Source: Aurantimonas manganoxydans SI85-9A1 (GTDB taxonomy: Bacteria; Pseudomonadota; Alphaproteobacteria; Rhizobiales; Rhizobiaceae). From it: a DNA stretch of 64,000 bases. The DNA lies in contig NZ_CH672387.1 of assembly GCF_000153465.1 (NCBI RefSeq), positions 833,180 through 897,179 on the forward strand, in the 5' to 3' direction. Shown one piece after another: positions 55,303 to 62,874 of this stretch; the stretch's first letter is position 1; each line of letters starts with the position of its first letter. Made by a program: the position numbers and the translations under genes. Under the pieces are notes generated by a model that saw only the letters and a list, made by a program, of their open reading frames with translations, ran no database searches and was not told the DNA's origin.

Positions 55303-55887
55303 TCAGTTCCGGCATTCGCCGACGATCTCGACCTGTTCCTTCTTGTCACCCCAGTACACCGTCATGCTGCCCTCGAATTCAGGGGTCTCGTTGGCCCGGT
55401 CGCGGACGACGCTGATGACAAGGTTGACGTTGATCCGTGGTTCGCCGGCCGATCGCCAGACCGTGACCACAGCTCCATCCTTGGTTGCGGCGGTCCGGCC
55501 CTTCTCGAGCTCACGCACGAGACCGTTGGCCATGACGTAGCCACGTTCGAGGCCGGCCTGGCTGCCATCCACCATGGTGAGGAAGACGAAAGGTGCCGGC
55601 GCACCTTCGAGCGTATCTTCCCCATCACGGTTCGGATCGGTGAAGGTGCAGCGGCTGGTCAACGGAAACCAGTGCATCAGGCCGAGGGCCAGGACGCGTG
55701 GCGTCTCGGTGGCATTCAGCGACGGTGTCTGTCCGGGCTTCGGCGGAGCAAAGGGCGATGTCTCGAGGCGAACGGCGTTCTCGGAAGATGCGTCCTGCGC
55801 CAGTGCGGGCACGCAAGTCGACAGACCGATCGCGCATGCCATCGCTGCCGCCATGATCCTCTTCGTGCCACCATCCCGCATGCGCAT
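55303..55887 (-). CDS. Predicted secreted protein of unknown function
   Basis: A 194-residue precursor with a clear signal sequence (MAAAMACAIGLSTCVPALAQ, cleavage near ALAQ-DA). The mature part has a Pro-rich start, two Cys (in TSRCTFTDPN and near the C-terminus, EIVGEC) that could form a disulphide, and beta-rich sequence such as VVTVWRSAGEPRINVNLVI and FEGSMTVYWGDKKEQVEIVG. I do not recognise the family. Start ATG at 55887 follows GGGAGAG by a few bases; ATGs at 55902 and 55920 are alternatives. It is 38 bases downstream of priA on the same strand. Confidence 0.75.
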   Translation of the reverse strand: MRMRDGGTKRIMAAAMACAIGLSTCVPALAQDASSENAVRLETSPFAPPKPGQTPSLNATETPRVLALGLMHWFPLTSRCTFTDPNRDGEDTLEGAPAPFVFLTMVDGSQAGLERGYVMANGLVRELEKGRTAATKDGAVVTVWRSAGEPRINVNLVISVVRDRANETPEFEGSMTVYWGDKKEQVEIVGECRN

Positions 55888-55925
55888 CGCTCTCTCCCTC
55901 ATGCCCGCTCGTGCCTTCACTTGTC

Positions 55926-58118
55926 CTATAGAAAGCTTTGCGGGTCCACGTCGACCTGCATCTGTACCGATCCCCGCGGCCGGGGAGCCGCAGCGATCAG
56001 GGCCCGCAGGAAACCCTGGATATGCGCCTTGCGCGGCGCGTGGACGAGGAGCCGGAACCGGTGACGGCCGCGCAGCAGGGCCAATGGCGCCTCCGCTGGT
56101 CCAAGAACCTCGATCGCGGCATCCTGGGGCGCGGCGCGGCGCAGTTCCCGGCCATATTCTTCCGCTTCCCTGCGGCTGTTTGCCGACACGATAATGCTGG
56201 CCAGCCGTCCGAAGGGGGGGAGGCTCGTGCGTTCACGCTCGTTCACCTCGCGCTCGTAGAACCGCTTCGCATCGCCCGAAGCGATCGCCTGCATCACCGG
56301 GTGCTCGGGCTGCCAGGTCTGGATCATGCCGCGGCTGGCGCGCCCGCCGCTTCGTCCGGCACGGCCCGTCACCTGATGGAGAAGCTGGAAGGTGCGCTCG
56401 GCGGCGCGCGGGTCGCCATTGGCGAGGCCCAGATCGGCGTCGATCGCCCCGACGAGCGTCATCATCGGGAAATGGTGACCCTTGGCGACGAGTTGGGTGC
56501 CAATGACGATGTCGGCCTCTCCATCAGCAATGGCGTCTAGTTCGCGGCGAAGGCGCCGGGCACCGCCGGGCAGGTCCGAGGATAGGAGGATCGTCCGGGC
56601 GTCCGGAAAATCGGTGAGCATTTCCTCCGCGATGCGCTCCACTCCCGGACCGCAGGCGACAAGATGATCCAGCGTACCGCATTCCGGACAGGCCTCGGGG
56701 CGGGGCACCGCGAAGCCGCAATGGTGGCATTGCAACTGACCGCGCAGCCGATGGTCGACGAGCCAGGTCGAACAGTCAAGACACTGGAACCGATGGCCGC
56801 AGACCCGGCACAGCGTCAGCGGCGCATAACCGCGTCGATTGAGGAACAGCAGCGCCTGCTCGCCCTTGGCGACTGTTTCCGCGATCGCGGTGGCGAGCAC
56901 CGGCGACACGAAGCGGCCCCGGGCCGGCGGGGCGCTGCGCATGTCGATCAGTGACAGGTCCGGCATCGCGGCCTCGGCAAAGCGACCGGTGAGGCGAACA
57001 TGACCGTAGCGGCCGGACGCCGCGTTGACGCGTGTCTCCACCGACGGTGTCGCGGAGGCGAGAATGATCGGAAATGCGCCGATCGAGGCGCGAACCACTG
57101 CCATGTCGCGGGCGTGATAGAAGGTCCGGTCTTCCTGCTTGTAGGCTGGATCATGCTCTTCATCGACGATGATGAGGCCGAGATCGTTGAACGGCAGGAA
57201 CAGCGCCGAGCGTGCGCCGGCGACGATGCGGACCCGGCCCTCGGCGATCTGGCGCCAGACCTTCTCACGCTGGCGCGGCGGGACGTCGGAATGCCACTCC
57301 GCCGGCGGAGATCCGAAGCGGGCATGGAACCGGTCGATGAAGCTCTGGGTCAGGGCGATCTCGGGAAGCAGGATCAGCACCTGCCGGCCCTTTTCCAACG
57401 CCGCGGCGACAGCCTCGAAATAGACCTCGGTCTTGCCGGAGCCGGTGACGCCCTCCAGCAGCGTCGCGGTGAAGCCATCGACGGCGACCGTTGCCGCCAG
57501 CGCATTGGCGGCCGCTCTCTGATCCTCGTTCAGGTTGGCACGGCCATAGCTCGTGTCGGGTTCGGCGACGGCGGGGGGCGGCGGCAGGCGGACGCGCTCG
57601 AACACGCCCTGCTTGATCAGTCCGTCGACAACCGATGGGGTGACTCCCGCCGCATGAGCCAGCCCCAACCGTGCCCAGGTCGGGGCTTCGGCTGCCGTCG
57701 CCAGCACCCGCTCGCGCGCCTCGGTCAGGCGGCTCGGCGTTGTGTCCGTGAGAGCGATGCCGTCGATCCATGGCTCGGGATCGAACGCCGCAGGTGCGCG
57801 CAGGGCCATGCGGGCCACGAGGCCGGGCGGCGACAGCGTATAATCTGCGACCCAGTCGATGAACCGGCGCATCGTGTGGTCGAGGGGAGGGCAGTCGAAT
57901 ACCTTGGTGATCGACCGCAGCTTGCGCGGATCGACATCGTCGGTCACCCCATCCCAGACGACGCCAGCGACCTGCCTCGGCCCGAGAGGGACTTGGACGA
58001 TCGACCCCGGCTGGACGGACATGCCGTCAGGAACCGCATAGGAGTAAGGTCGATTGCCGGGCAGCGGGACAAGAACCGGCACGGTGGTTGTCGCAAAGAG
58101 CTGGCCGGTCTGATTCAA
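55926..58118 (-). CDS. priA: Primosomal replication-restart helicase PriA
   Basis: DNA helicase that reloads the replisome at stalled forks, 730 residues with the start used here. It shows the N-terminal DNA-binding region with VPLPGNRPYSYAVP, Walker A GVTGSGKTEVYF, motif II VDEEHD, motif III ASATPS, and helicase core LLFLNRRGYAPLTLC. The zinc region has eight Cys in CRVCGHRFQCLDC, LQCHHCGF and ACPECG. GTQLVAKGHHFP and TGRAGR follow. No ATG lies near the conserved N-terminus; the TTG at 58118 is the best candidate, without a clear ribosome-binding site. An ATG extension to 58292 adds 58 non-conserved residues. Confidence 0.94.
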   Translation of the reverse strand: MNQTGQLFATTTVPVLVPLPGNRPYSYAVPDGMSVQPGSIVQVPLGPRQVAGVVWDGVTDDVDPRKLRSITKVFDCPPLDHTMRRFIDWVADYTLSPPGLVARMALRAPAAFDPEPWIDGIALTDTTPSRLTEARERVLATAAEAPTWARLGLAHAAGVTPSVVDGLIKQGVFERVRLPPPPAVAEPDTSYGRANLNEDQRAAANALAATVAVDGFTATLLEGVTGSGKTEVYFEAVAAALEKGRQVLILLPEIALTQSFIDRFHARFGSPPAEWHSDVPPRQREKVWRQIAEGRVRIVAGARSALFLPFNDLGLIIVDEEHDPAYKQEDRTFYHARDMAVVRASIGAFPIILASATPSVETRVNAASGRYGHVRLTGRFAEAAMPDLSLIDMRSAPPARGRFVSPVLATAIAETVAKGEQALLFLNRRGYAPLTLCRVCGHRFQCLDCSTWLVDHRLRGQLQCHHCGFAVPRPEACPECGTLDHLVACGPGVERIAEEMLTDFPDARTILLSSDLPGGARRLRRELDAIADGEADIVIGTQLVAKGHHFPMMTLVGAIDADLGLANGDPRAAERTFQLLHQVTGRAGRSGGRASRGMIQTWQPEHPVMQAIASGDAKRFYEREVNERERTSLPPFGRLASIIVSANSRREAEEYGRELRRAAPQDAAIEVLGPAEAPLALLRGRHRFRLLVHAPRKAHIQGFLRALIAAAPRPRGSVQMQVDVDPQSFL

Positions 58119-58408
58119 ATGACTGCGTCCGGTCGTAAGAACTTGGGTGGGGGGCGTGCGAGGTTTCGAATCGCTGCGGCCACGGGCCAGTCTATGCAGG
58201 TGGAAAGCCCCTCGAAAGGAAAGCTGCGCCCGCAGGGCGGCGCCACGTCTCAACTGGCGGCTGATACGGTGATCCGCAAGTCCGCCCGGCATGTTCTCGG
58301 CCGACCGCCGCCCCCTATATGAAGAGAAGAAGCCGGTCGCATGTAGCGCGAACCGGGGCCGGGCTGTTATGCATCCGGCGAATGATCACCGAGCCGAATG
58401 AGGGCGCC

Positions 58409-59062
58409 ATGAAATTCTTTGTCGATACTGCCGATCTTTCCGAGATCAAGGACCTCTCCGAGACGGGTCTGATCGATGGAGTGACCACCAATCCGTCGCT
58501 GATCATGAAGGCCGACCGGCCGATGAAGGACATCATCGCCGAGATCTGCGAGATCGTCGACGGTCCGGTGTCCGCCGAGGTCACAGCGATCGAGACCGAC
58601 GAGATGATCCGCGAGGGCAAGCTTCTTGCCGGCATCGCGGAGAATGTCTGCATCAAGCTGCCGCTGACGCTTGCCGGTCTCAAGGCGTGCAAGGAACTCA
58701 CGGATGAGGGTTTCCAGACCAACGTCACGCTGTGCTTCTCGGCGGTGCAGGCGCTGCTCGCCGCCAAGGCCGGTGCCACCTACATCTCGCCGTTCATCGG
58801 CCGGCTCGACGACATCAACATTGACGGCATGGGGCTGATCGCCGACATCCGGCGAATCTACGACAATTACGGCTTCGAGACCGAGATTCTCGCAGCCTCG
58901 ATCCGGACGTCGAACCATGTCCGTGAGGCCGCACTGCTCGGCGCCGACGTGGCGACCGTCCCGCCGGCGACCCTGAAGGGCCTCGTGAAGCATCCGCTGA
59001 CCGACAAGGGTCTCGATGCCTTCCTGGCCGACTGGAAGAAGACCGGCCAGACGATCGGCTGA
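58409..59062 (+). CDS. Transaldolase / fructose-6-phosphate aldolase family protein
   Basis: A 217-residue TIM-barrel class I aldolase of the short transaldolase group (FSA/TalC). The start [13 protein letters not shown] and the segments [15 protein letters not shown], the Schiff-base Lys K83 in [38 protein letters not shown] and ILAASIRT are all typical. AGGG precedes the ATG by a few bases. Members include both true transaldolases and F6P aldolases; sequence alone does not separate them here. It is divergent from priA, as in other alphaproteobacteria, and ends at a bidirectional hairpin. Confidence 0.94.
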   Translation: MKFFVDTADLSEIKDLSETGLIDGVTTNPSLIMKADRPMKDIIAEICEIVDGPVSAEVTAIETDEMIREGKLLAGIAENVCIKLPLTLAGLKACKELTDEGFQTNVTLCFSAVQALLAAKAGATYISPFIGRLDDINIDGMGLIADIRRIYDNYGFETEILAASIRTSNHVREAALLGADVATVPPATLKGLVKHPLTDKGLDAFLADWKKTGQTIG

Positions 59063-59092
59063 GCGGAGCGCACGAACGATCGAAACGGAAAA

Positions 59093-59120
59093 GGGGCGGT
59101 GTCGCAAGACACCGCCCTTT
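59093..59120. terminator. Bidirectional terminator between the transaldolase gene and dps
   Basis: GGGCGGTGTC (59094-59103) pairs with GACACCGCCC (59108-59117) around GCAA, a tetraloop-like closing. AAAA precedes and TTT follows, which suits both converging genes. Confidence 0.88.
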
Positions 59121-59148
59121 CTCATTCAACGTCCACTTCGAATGGCGC

Positions 59149-59649
59149 TTACGCCTGGAAGTGGCTCTCCATGAAGTAGATGCCCTTGTCGAGGCCACGG
59201 CCGACCGCGGTGAGCAGGTCCTCGGTCAGCGGATCGCCGGCTTCCGACGCTTCCTCAATTCCCTTCTCGATGGCTGCGCTCCACTTGGCGTAGCTCTCGG
59301 TCAGCCGCTTGAGGTGATCCTCGGATTTCACGAGATCGAGCGGGTAGGGGTCGAGAAGCGAGTTCTCGGAGGCAGCCTGCACCGTGCCATGGGCCTGGCC
59401 GCCGATCGCGGTCAGTCGCTCGGCGATGGTGTCGACATATTCCTCGGTTTCTTCGTGCAGATCGTCGAACAGCTCGTGCACGGCGATGAAGTTCATGCCC
59501 TTCACGTTCCAGTGGGCCTGCTTGGTCTGGTAGGTGATGTCGACGGCGGTCGCGAGGTGCGTCTGCAGGAGTTCGACCATCGATCCGCGGATGTTCTCCG
59601 AGATCGGGTTCATGGTCTTGTGCATCTTCGTCTTGGTGGTCTTGGCCAT
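59149..59649 (-). CDS. dps: DNA-binding ferritin-like protein Dps
   Basis: Dodecameric mini-ferritin of 166 residues that oxidises and stores iron and shields DNA. The ferroxidase ligands follow the family spacing: H46 in QAHWNVKG, H58 and D62 in FIAVHELFDDLHEE, E66. The N-terminal 17 residues are Lys/Thr-rich (MAKTTKTKMHKT), a likely DNA-binding tail. AAGGAG lies five bases before the ATG at 59649. Upstream, CGATAA occurs twice with a 16-base period and may be a regulator site. Confidence 0.96.
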   Translation of the reverse strand: MAKTTKTKMHKTMNPISENIRGSMVELLQTHLATAVDITYQTKQAHWNVKGMNFIAVHELFDDLHEETEEYVDTIAERLTAIGGQAHGTVQAASENSLLDPYPLDLVKSEDHLKRLTESYAKWSAAIEKGIEEASEAGDPLTEDLLTAVGRGLDKGIYFMESHFQA

Positions 59650-59716
59650 GGTGGCTCCTTGCGCTCGGGTCCCGCCGCCGCTCGCTGCGATGGGGGACGA
59701 AATGTGTTGTTCGCTT

Positions 59717-59738
59717 CGATAATCGCTCCTGCCGATAA
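59717..59738. promoter_or_regulatory. CGATAA direct repeats upstream of dps
   Basis: CGATAA at 59717-59722 recurs at 59733-59738, a 16-base period, 70-90 bases upstream of the dps start in the dps/SDR divergent region. The extended copies are CGATAATCG and CGATAACGG. It could be a regulator site, but no known motif was matched. Confidence 0.3.
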
Positions 59739-59897
59739 CGGTTCCATCTGCGACCAACCGACCGGGCGATTTCGTCCGTTCGAGATGCCGTTCGGCGGGG
59801 CCTCGCCCTTTCCAAAATCCATTCGATGCCCAACTGCCGCGACGATGCACTTCTTGCCCGACGGCAACGACCCGAACGGATTCAACGGAGTATCGAA

Positions 59898-60572
59898 ATG
59901 AAGACCATGCTCATCACTGGCGCCTCGACGGGCATCGGTGCCGCGACGGCGCGGCGTGCTGTCGCGGCCGGATACCGGGTCGCCCTCGCGGCCCGCTCGA
60001 AGGACAAGCTCGACAGTCTCGTCACCGAACTCGGGCAAGACAGCGCGATGGCGGTCGCCTGCGATGTCAGCGATTACGCCGCGCAACAGGCGATGACTGC
60101 GGCCGTGCTCGAGCGCTTCGGCAGCATCGACGTGGTGTTCGCGAATGCCGGGGTCGGGTCGAATTCGTCCGGCACAGCCAAGGGCGATGTGGAGGACTGG
60201 CACCGGATGGTGACCACCAATGTGCTCGGCGTCATGTACACGGTGAAGGCGACCCATGATGCCGTCGTCGCGGCGAAGGGGCATTACGTCCTCACCGGGT
60301 CGATCGCCGGCCGCAAGGTACTCGCCGGGTCGATCTATGGCGCGACCAAATGGGCGATTACCGGCTACGGCCAGAACCTGCGCGAGGAACTGCGCGACGA
60401 CGGGGTGAAGGTGACGCTGATCGAGCCCGGCATGGTCGACACGCCCTTCTTCGACCAGCGCAAACCCGACGCCATGCAGGCCGACGACGTTGCCGGTGCC
60501 GTCCTCTACGCGATCTCGCAGCCGGAAAACGTGCTGACGGGCGAGATCTGGATCGAGCCGATGAAACGCTGA
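59898..60572 (+). CDS. SDR-family oxidoreductase
   Basis: Short-chain dehydrogenase of 224 residues. Cofactor motif ITGASTGIGAATARR (6-20), ANAG at about 84 (VFANAGVGSN), and catalytic Ser and YxxxK in SIAGRKVLAGSIYGATKWAI. IEPGMVDTPFFDQRKP and the C-terminal LTGEIWIEPMKR resemble YdfG/NADP-dependent 3-hydroxy-acid dehydrogenases. Substrate is unknown. It is divergent from dps and convergent with the DUF302 gene, 22 bases away. Confidence 0.9.
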   Translation: MKTMLITGASTGIGAATARRAVAAGYRVALAARSKDKLDSLVTELGQDSAMAVACDVSDYAAQQAMTAAVLERFGSIDVVFANAGVGSNSSGTAKGDVEDWHRMVTTNVLGVMYTVKATHDAVVAAKGHYVLTGSIAGRKVLAGSIYGATKWAITGYGQNLREELRDDGVKVTLIEPGMVDTPFFDQRKPDAMQADDVAGAVLYAISQPENVLTGEIWIEPMKR

Positions 60573-60594
60573 GCCGTGCCGGCGCGGTGGACCG

Positions 60595-61059
60595 CTACTG
60601 GTCCGCCGATGCCGCGTCTGTCAGCTTGCCCAGCGCGCCCTGCATCGCTTTGATCGACGGATGGTCGGTGGCGAAGCCGTAGCGCTCGGCAAGCTCGGCC
60701 GGATCGACATAGCCGAGCATGGTGACGCCGTCCTCCTCCCAGACCAGTACCTTCTGGGGCAGGTCGATGGCGACGTGACGGTTCTCGGCGATCAGCGGCG
60801 TGCCGAGCTTCGGATTGCCGAAGATGACGAGGGTCGTTGCCGGAATCCCGGTGTCGATGGTCGCGGCGTTGGCCTGGTGATCGACGGTCGCCATGACCTT
60901 TGCTCCGGCCTTGTCCACCGCCGCGGTCAGGGCGGACACTGTGTCTGCCACCGATTTGGCACTCTGCTTCGTCACCCAGTCATCCGCCGCCCTGGCCGGC
61001 AGGCTCATGATGATCAGCGCGGCGGTGACGGTGGCGATTGCGCCAATGTGAGATCGCAT
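60595..61059 (-). CDS. Exported DUF302 protein
   Basis: A 154-residue precursor with a signal peptide (about 1-24, ATVTAALIIMSLPARAADD). The mature part is a DUF302 domain: a TVSALTAAVDKAGAKVMATVDHQ start, the TTLVIFGNPKLGTPLI segment, IDLPQKVLVWEED and VTMLGYVDPAELAERYG. The family's function is unknown; sulfur or lipid-acid links have been suggested in others. It follows the exported MsrA gene on the same strand by 47 bases, so the two may form an operon. Confidence 0.88.
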   Translation of the reverse strand: MRSHIGAIATVTAALIIMSLPARAADDWVTKQSAKSVADTVSALTAAVDKAGAKVMATVDHQANAATIDTGIPATTLVIFGNPKLGTPLIAENRHVAIDLPQKVLVWEEDGVTMLGYVDPAELAERYGFATDHPSIKAMQGALGKLTDAASADQ

Positions 61060-61106
61060 GGGGCTTGTCCTTCCGATGGGGGACGGGGCTCGGCGCAGGT
61101 GGGCGA

Positions 61107-61733
61107 TCAGCCCATGGCGTCCTTGATGCCCTGATAGGCCTTGTCGCCCCACACGTTCCGGACCCGGGCGTTACGACCGCAGCTGAAGCGATAGTACTTA
61201 TATTTCAGCGCGTTCTTCTTGTAGTAATCCTGGTGGTAGCCCTCGGCGGGCCAGAAGGTCGGGGCCGAATTGATGGGGGTCACCACCTTCGGCAGATCCT
61301 TGGCGATGGCGGCCTTGGAGGCCTTGGCCTTCTGCACCTGGCTCTGATCGGTGGCGAAGATGGCCGTCGTATAGGCGTGGCCGCGGTCGCAGAACTGGCC
61401 GCCGGCGTCGGTCGGATCGACGGAATGCCAGAACACGTCGAGCAGCTGATCGTAGCTGACGCGCTTCGGATCATAGGTGATCTTCACCGCTTCCACGTGG
61501 CCGGGGTGGTTCTGGTAGGTGGGGTTCTGGTTCTGCCCGCCGATGTAGCCGGAGGTGGTGTCGAGGACACCGGCGAGATGGTCGAAGTCGCTCTCGACGC
61601 ACCAGAAGCAGCCGCCGGCGAAGATCGCGGTCTCGGTGCTCTGGGCGGCGACGCCGCTCGGCATCAGGCTGGCGCCTGCCGCGAGGGCTGCGGCGGCGAG
61701 GCCCGCCAATGCGAATCCGGTTCGTCCTGCCAT
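61107..61733 (-). CDS. msrA: Peptide-methionine (S)-S-oxide reductase MsrA, exported
   Basis: A 208-residue precursor of MsrA that repairs oxidised methionine. The catalytic motif is GGCFWCVESDFDHLAGV with Cys in GCFW, followed by HVEAVKITYDPKRVSY, PTDAGGQFCDRG and the C-terminal FWPAEGYHQDYYKKN. Unlike cytoplasmic forms it begins with a signal-like sequence (about 1-30, GLAAAALAAGASLMPSGVAA), so it is probably periplasmic. The ATG at 61733 precedes it; no msrB or msrPQ is nearby. Reducing power in the periplasm is unexplained. Confidence 0.94.
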   Translation of the reverse strand: MAGRTGFALAGLAAAALAAGASLMPSGVAAQSTETAIFAGGCFWCVESDFDHLAGVLDTTSGYIGGQNQNPTYQNHPGHVEAVKITYDPKRVSYDQLLDVFWHSVDPTDAGGQFCDRGHAYTTAIFATDQSQVQKAKASKAAIAKDLPKVVTPINSAPTFWPAEGYHQDYYKKNALKYKYYRFSCGRNARVRNVWGDKAYQGIKDAMG

Positions 61734-61855
61734 GGTCTCGTTCCCTTGCTGGTCTGGGGCCGCCGCCCGTGTCGGCACCATTGGTGCGCGATGGGAGGCT
61801 GCGGGCTCAACACAAGCTTCGGTGAGGCGGGGCGAATTGTTTCAGGCGGAACGAT

Positions 61856-61905
61856 AAAAAGATCGGCGGGCGGTGTCGATGCGGCGGAGATCTCCCCGCC
61901 GCATC
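61856..61905 (-). terminator. Hairpin with T-run after the GlcG/HbpS-like gene
   Basis: On the minus strand GATGCGGCGG pairs with CCGCCGCATC (61878-61887 with 61896-61905) around 8 bases; about 11 bases beyond the stem is a run of T (the AAAAA at 61856-61861 read on the minus strand). Probably terminates the GlcG/HbpS-like gene transcript, or reads as an attenuator ahead of msrA. Confidence 0.5.
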
Positions 61906-61925
61906 GGGGTCGCTGGACGGAAGCG

Positions 61926-62351
61926 TCAGCCGCCGTCGGCGGTGAAGCCGGCGGCCTCGATGCCGGCGGTGGCGGCGGCCTCGTCATTGTCGGAGGTGTC
62001 GCCGGTGATGCCGACGGCGCCGAGGATGACGTTGCCTTCGCCGCGGACCAGGACGCCGCCCGGCACCGGCACCAGCACGCCCTTGGCGAGTGCGTTCATC
62101 GACTGGATGAAATAGGGCTGCTGCTCGGCCCGCTGCCAGATCGCCCGCGAGCCCATGCCCATGGCGATGGCGCCATTGGCCTTGCCCATGGCGATGTCCG
62201 GGCGCATGCGCGACGAGCCGTCGGCGCGCTCCAGCGCGATCAGCGCGCCGCCGGCGTCGAGAACGGCGATGGTCAGCGGCTTGAAGCCCTTGGCGGCGCC
62301 CATCTTCATGGCCTCGGCGATGATGATGCGGGCCTTGTCGAGTGTCAGCAT
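61926..62351 (-). CDS. GlcG/HbpS-like haem-binding family protein (DUF336)
   Basis: A 141-residue protein of the GlcG/HbpS fold. It has MLTLDKARIIIAEAMKMGAA, VLDAGGALIALERADGSS, MGKANGAIAMGMGSRAIW and VPVPGGVLVRGEGNVILGAV followed by GITGDTSDNDE. Family members include a haem-binding sensor cofactor protein and genes next to glycolate oxidase, but the enzymatic role is unclear. The ATG at 62351 is preceded by GGAGGGAAAC on its strand. It follows the PilZ gene by 54 bases. Confidence 0.88.
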   Translation of the reverse strand: MLTLDKARIIIAEAMKMGAAKGFKPLTIAVLDAGGALIALERADGSSRMRPDIAMGKANGAIAMGMGSRAIWQRAEQQPYFIQSMNALAKGVLVPVPGGVLVRGEGNVILGAVGITGDTSDNDEAAATAGIEAAGFTADGG

Positions 62352-62405
62352 GGTGTTTCCCTCCGAATGGATTGCGCCCGGCAGATAGCACAGGCGGGGA
62401 GGGAG

Positions 62406-62747
62406 TCACCTATTGGCGGAGGACGCGTCGCACGGGGCGGGGTGGTTGGTGAAGCGCACGCCGGCCTCGCCGGGACGGCTCCAGATCAGCTCGACCTCCT
62501 GGGTGGTCCCCTCGGCGAGATCCTGCAGGAGGAAGATGCGCGGCAGATCGACATCGACGATGAACTGCAGCCGGGCGCCGGTCTCGGAGCGGTCGATCAT
62601 GGCGCAATCGGCGATGACGGCGTTGCGCATGGAGAGGACGCGCTGGGGCCGCAGCCGCGTGCGCACCCGGCGGGCGCTGCGCTTGTCGCGACCCTGAAAG
62701 CCGGTCGCCTTGCCCCATCTGGCCAGCAAACTGCCCATTGCTTTCAC
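62406..62747 (-). CDS. PilZ-domain protein, putative cyclic-di-GMP receptor
   Basis: A 113-residue protein. The PilZ signature is present as an Arg-rich RDKRSARRVRTRL stretch (about 20-32) followed by DRSETGARLQF, where D-x-S-x-x-G matches the ligand motif, and WSRPGEAGVRF near the end. The start is uncertain: GTG at 62747 has AAGGA about eight bases upstream, while the ATG at 62738 is also usable. PilZ proteins bind c-di-GMP and act on motility, cellulose or other surface functions. No clear partner is adjacent; the nearest cyclase/phosphodiesterase is at 11618-13555. Confidence 0.82.
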   Translation of the reverse strand: MKAMGSLLARWGKATGFQGRDKRSARRVRTRLRPQRVLSMRNAVIADCAMIDRSETGARLQFIVDVDLPRIFLLQDLAEGTTQEVELIWSRPGEAGVRFTNHPAPCDASSANR

Positions 62748-62874
62748 CGCGTCTGTTCCTTGCAATCAGTATCGCCGAGATTCCTTAACCGGGCACAACC
62801 CGGCCGCTGGAATCCGGCGGAAAACCGCGTCCTGTGGTCGCAGCCGGCCGGCTGCTCGCCGGCCCCTCTCCGGT

